Assembly: GCA_947626445.1 (NCBI GenBank)
Contig: CANQSC010000059.1
Coordinates: forward strand, 1 to 6,258
Direction of reading: 5' to 3'
DNA length: 6,258 bases
Source of the DNA: an uncultured Bacilli bacterium
GTDB taxonomy: Bacteria > Bacillota_I > Bacilli_A > RF39 > UBA660
In this document: in pieces, positions 4,941 through 6,258 of the stretch
Layout: the number at the start of each line of letters is the position of its first letter
Position numbering within the stretch: the stretch's first letter is position 1
Notes under the pieces: generated by a model
What the model was told of the DNA's origin: nothing
The model's input: only the letters and a program-made list of their open reading frames with translations
The model's database searches: none
Translations under genes and position numbers: made by a program

Positions 4941-6178
4941 AAAAGATTGTTGGAATTTTAATTATTTTTGGGGTTTTCTTAATAAATATTATGCCTGTTT
5001 ATGCTTCTTCAAGTAAACAGACCCTTGGTGAATTAAAAAGTGATTATAATAAAAAATTACAAGAACAAAAAGAAAACAATAATAAAACTGAAGAAGCTAA
5101 AAGAGAAATAGCTGAAAAAGAAGCTGCAATAAAACAAGCTGAAGCGGATATTCATGAAGCAGAAGAGCAAATGCAAGAAGCTCAAAATGCCATCGATGAA
5201 TCAAATAAACATATTGAAGAATTAAAAAAAGAAATGGAACAAGTTATGAAGTATTTCCAACAAGTTGAAGGAGGAAATGCTTATGTTGAATATATTTCAG
5301 GAGCAAGTACAATAACTGATATGTTAATGAGAGTTGCAACAGTTGAACAAATATCTTCATCAGTGTCTAGTACGGTTAATGAATTAAATGAAGAAATAAA
5401 AAGAAATGAAGAATTAAAAATTGAATTAGAACAAAAGAAAAAGAATTTGGAAGCTAAAGCCGTTGAATATCAAAAAATTATTGAACAAAGATATGGCGAC
5501 TTAAAAAATTATGATAAGTATGCCTTAGATATAGATACTCAAGTCAAATCTTTAAAAGAAAAATTGGAAAAAGCTGAAAAAAATTGTAAAGCATATGCTC
5601 CTGATTTAGGAGATGATGCCGTTATTAGTACGGACTGTGTTAAAAAAATTTATGATAGTGCAGGTAATGTTGTAACCATTGATAATGGTGAATGGTTAAA
5701 GCCTCTTACTCATGGAGTCATAACTAGTAAAGTAGGTTATCGTTGGGGAAGTTATCATAATGGCTTAGATATCAGTGGACCTAGTCCATTTGAAGGAACT
5801 CCTGTATATGCCGCAGCATCAGGAGTAGTTTCTGGTAAAATTTATGCTAGTAGCTGTGGTGGTAATATGTTATTTATCGATGTTACTGTAAATGGTGTGC
5901 CATATACCACTTTCTACTATCACTTATTAAGATTTAATGTTGATTTAGGTGATGTAGTAGACCAAAGCACTTTACTTGGTTGGGCAGGAGGATATTCAAC
6001 CTCAACCGCTCATGGCGGATATGATACCTGTACCACTGGAGCCCATCTTCATTTTGGAGTAGCAAAAGGTTTCTATAATGGTTATGCTATTCCAAGAGAT
6101 AATGTTATCACACCACCAGGATTCCCTAACTATGAAGGCTGGAGTTTTAACGGAAGAAATGTTTGGTATGCTGGATAA
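4937..6178 (+). CDS. Secreted coiled-coil M23 (LytM) peptidoglycan endopeptidase, likely FtsEX-activated
   Basis: A 413-residue exported protein. A signal peptide (1 to about 24, 'KK', hydrophobic core, then V-Y-A-S-S) is followed by a long coiled coil (about 28-112 and 142-216), split by a 'GGNAYVEYISGAS---DML' segment (112-130) that is typical of PcsB/CwlO/EnvC-type hydrolases. The C-terminal M23 domain (about 255-390) has 'HNGLDIS' with zinc ligands H274 and D278, 'YYHLL' with catalytic H329, and 'HLHFG' with H370 and H372. All active-site residues are present, so this is an active enzyme predicted to cut peptide cross-links. The architecture resembles EnvC-like proteins, but EnvC has a degenerate LytM domain, whereas PcsB and CwlO carry a CHAP or NlpC/P60 domain instead. 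The gene overlaps ftsX by 4 bp. Four Cys (217, 234, 307, 365) in the exported part could form disulfides. Confidence 0.92.
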   Translation: MKKIVGILIIFGVFLINIMPVYASSSKQTLGELKSDYNKKLQEQKENNNKTEEAKREIAEKEAAIKQAEADIHEAEEQMQEAQNAIDESNKHIEELKKEMEQVMKYFQQVEGGNAYVEYISGASTITDMLMRVATVEQISSSVSSTVNELNEEIKRNEELKIELEQKKKNLEAKAVEYQKIIEQRYGDLKNYDKYALDIDTQVKSLKEKLEKAEKNCKAYAPDLGDDAVISTDCVKKIYDSAGNVVTIDNGEWLKPLTHGVITSKVGYRWGSYHNGLDISGPSPFEGTPVYAAASGVVSGKIYASSCGGNMLFIDVTVNGVPYTTFYYHLLRFNVDLGDVVDQSTLLGWAGGYSTSTAHGGYDTCTTGAHLHFGVAKGFYNGYAIPRDNVITPPGFPNYEGWSFNGRNVWYAG

Positions 6179-6204
6179 AAGTCAGGATAAAATCATCGAA
6201 TCGC

Positions 6205-6239
6205 AAAAAATGACATATTGAAAAAAATATGTTATTTTT
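6205..6239. terminator. Terminator-like hairpin after the ftsEX operon
   Basis: A-tract 6205-6210, then TGACATATT (6211-6219) pairing with AATATGTTA (6226-6234, one G-T wobble) around a short A-rich loop, then T5 (6235-6239). The layout is that of an intrinsic terminator that could work in both directions. The stem is AT-rich, so strength is uncertain. It starts 27 bp after the hydrolase stop codon and before an AAAAGGG at the window's edge that may be the ribosome binding site of another gene. Confidence 0.6.
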
Positions 6240-6258
6240 AATATATGTGAAAAGGGAT

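Overview
The window is very AT-rich, with short intergenic gaps, TTG starts and Firmicutes-type genes (a YitT-family membrane protein and an ftsE-ftsX-M23 hydrolase operon). This suggests the chromosome of a low-GC Gram-positive bacterium, probably an uncultured gut Bacilli/Erysipelotrichia/RF39-like lineage. The lineage is an inference from composition and gene content only. All convincing genes lie on the + strand.

Bases 1 to about 2347 form a diversity-generating retroelement (DGR). The window opens inside the last codons of a target gene whose 3' end is the variable repeat (VR, 1-107; stop codon 109-111). About 200 bp downstream is the template repeat (TR, clearly 307-413, probably beginning near 274). 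Over the 107 aligned bases there are 19 mismatches. All 19 fall where the TR has adenine (19 of 32 adenines changed, 0 of 75 other bases), which is the hallmark of DGR adenine mutagenesis. The repeats share a 23-bp identical 3' end (IMH/IMH*). The VR copy is followed at once by a small tetraloop hairpin, and the TR is followed by hairpins and a terminator-like structure.

Three overlapping genes follow: a 120-residue MutS-like protein (620-982), an Avd four-helix-bundle protein (979-1353) and the DGR reverse transcriptase (1319-2347). The expected division of labour is that RT and Avd copy the TR RNA with errors at A, and the cDNA replaces the VR so that the target protein's C-type-lectin-fold tail varies. 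The MutS-like protein is the unusual part. It resembles the MutS mismatch-binding domain I joined directly to the MutS C-terminal 'TPL-AL--LYE-K' tail, with no ATPase. It keeps the mismatch-wedging Phe but has Ile in place of the Glu.

Bases 2405-3295 encode a YitT-family membrane protein. Bases 3359-6178 encode FtsE, FtsX and a secreted coiled-coil M23 (LytM) peptidoglycan hydrolase, all overlapping. They start from an extended -10 promoter near 3326-3334 and end at a terminator-like hairpin at 6205-6239. FtsEX is expected to use ATP hydrolysis to switch on the extracellular hydrolase during cell-wall growth or division. No phage structural or integration genes are visible, so within this window the DGR looks chromosomal.
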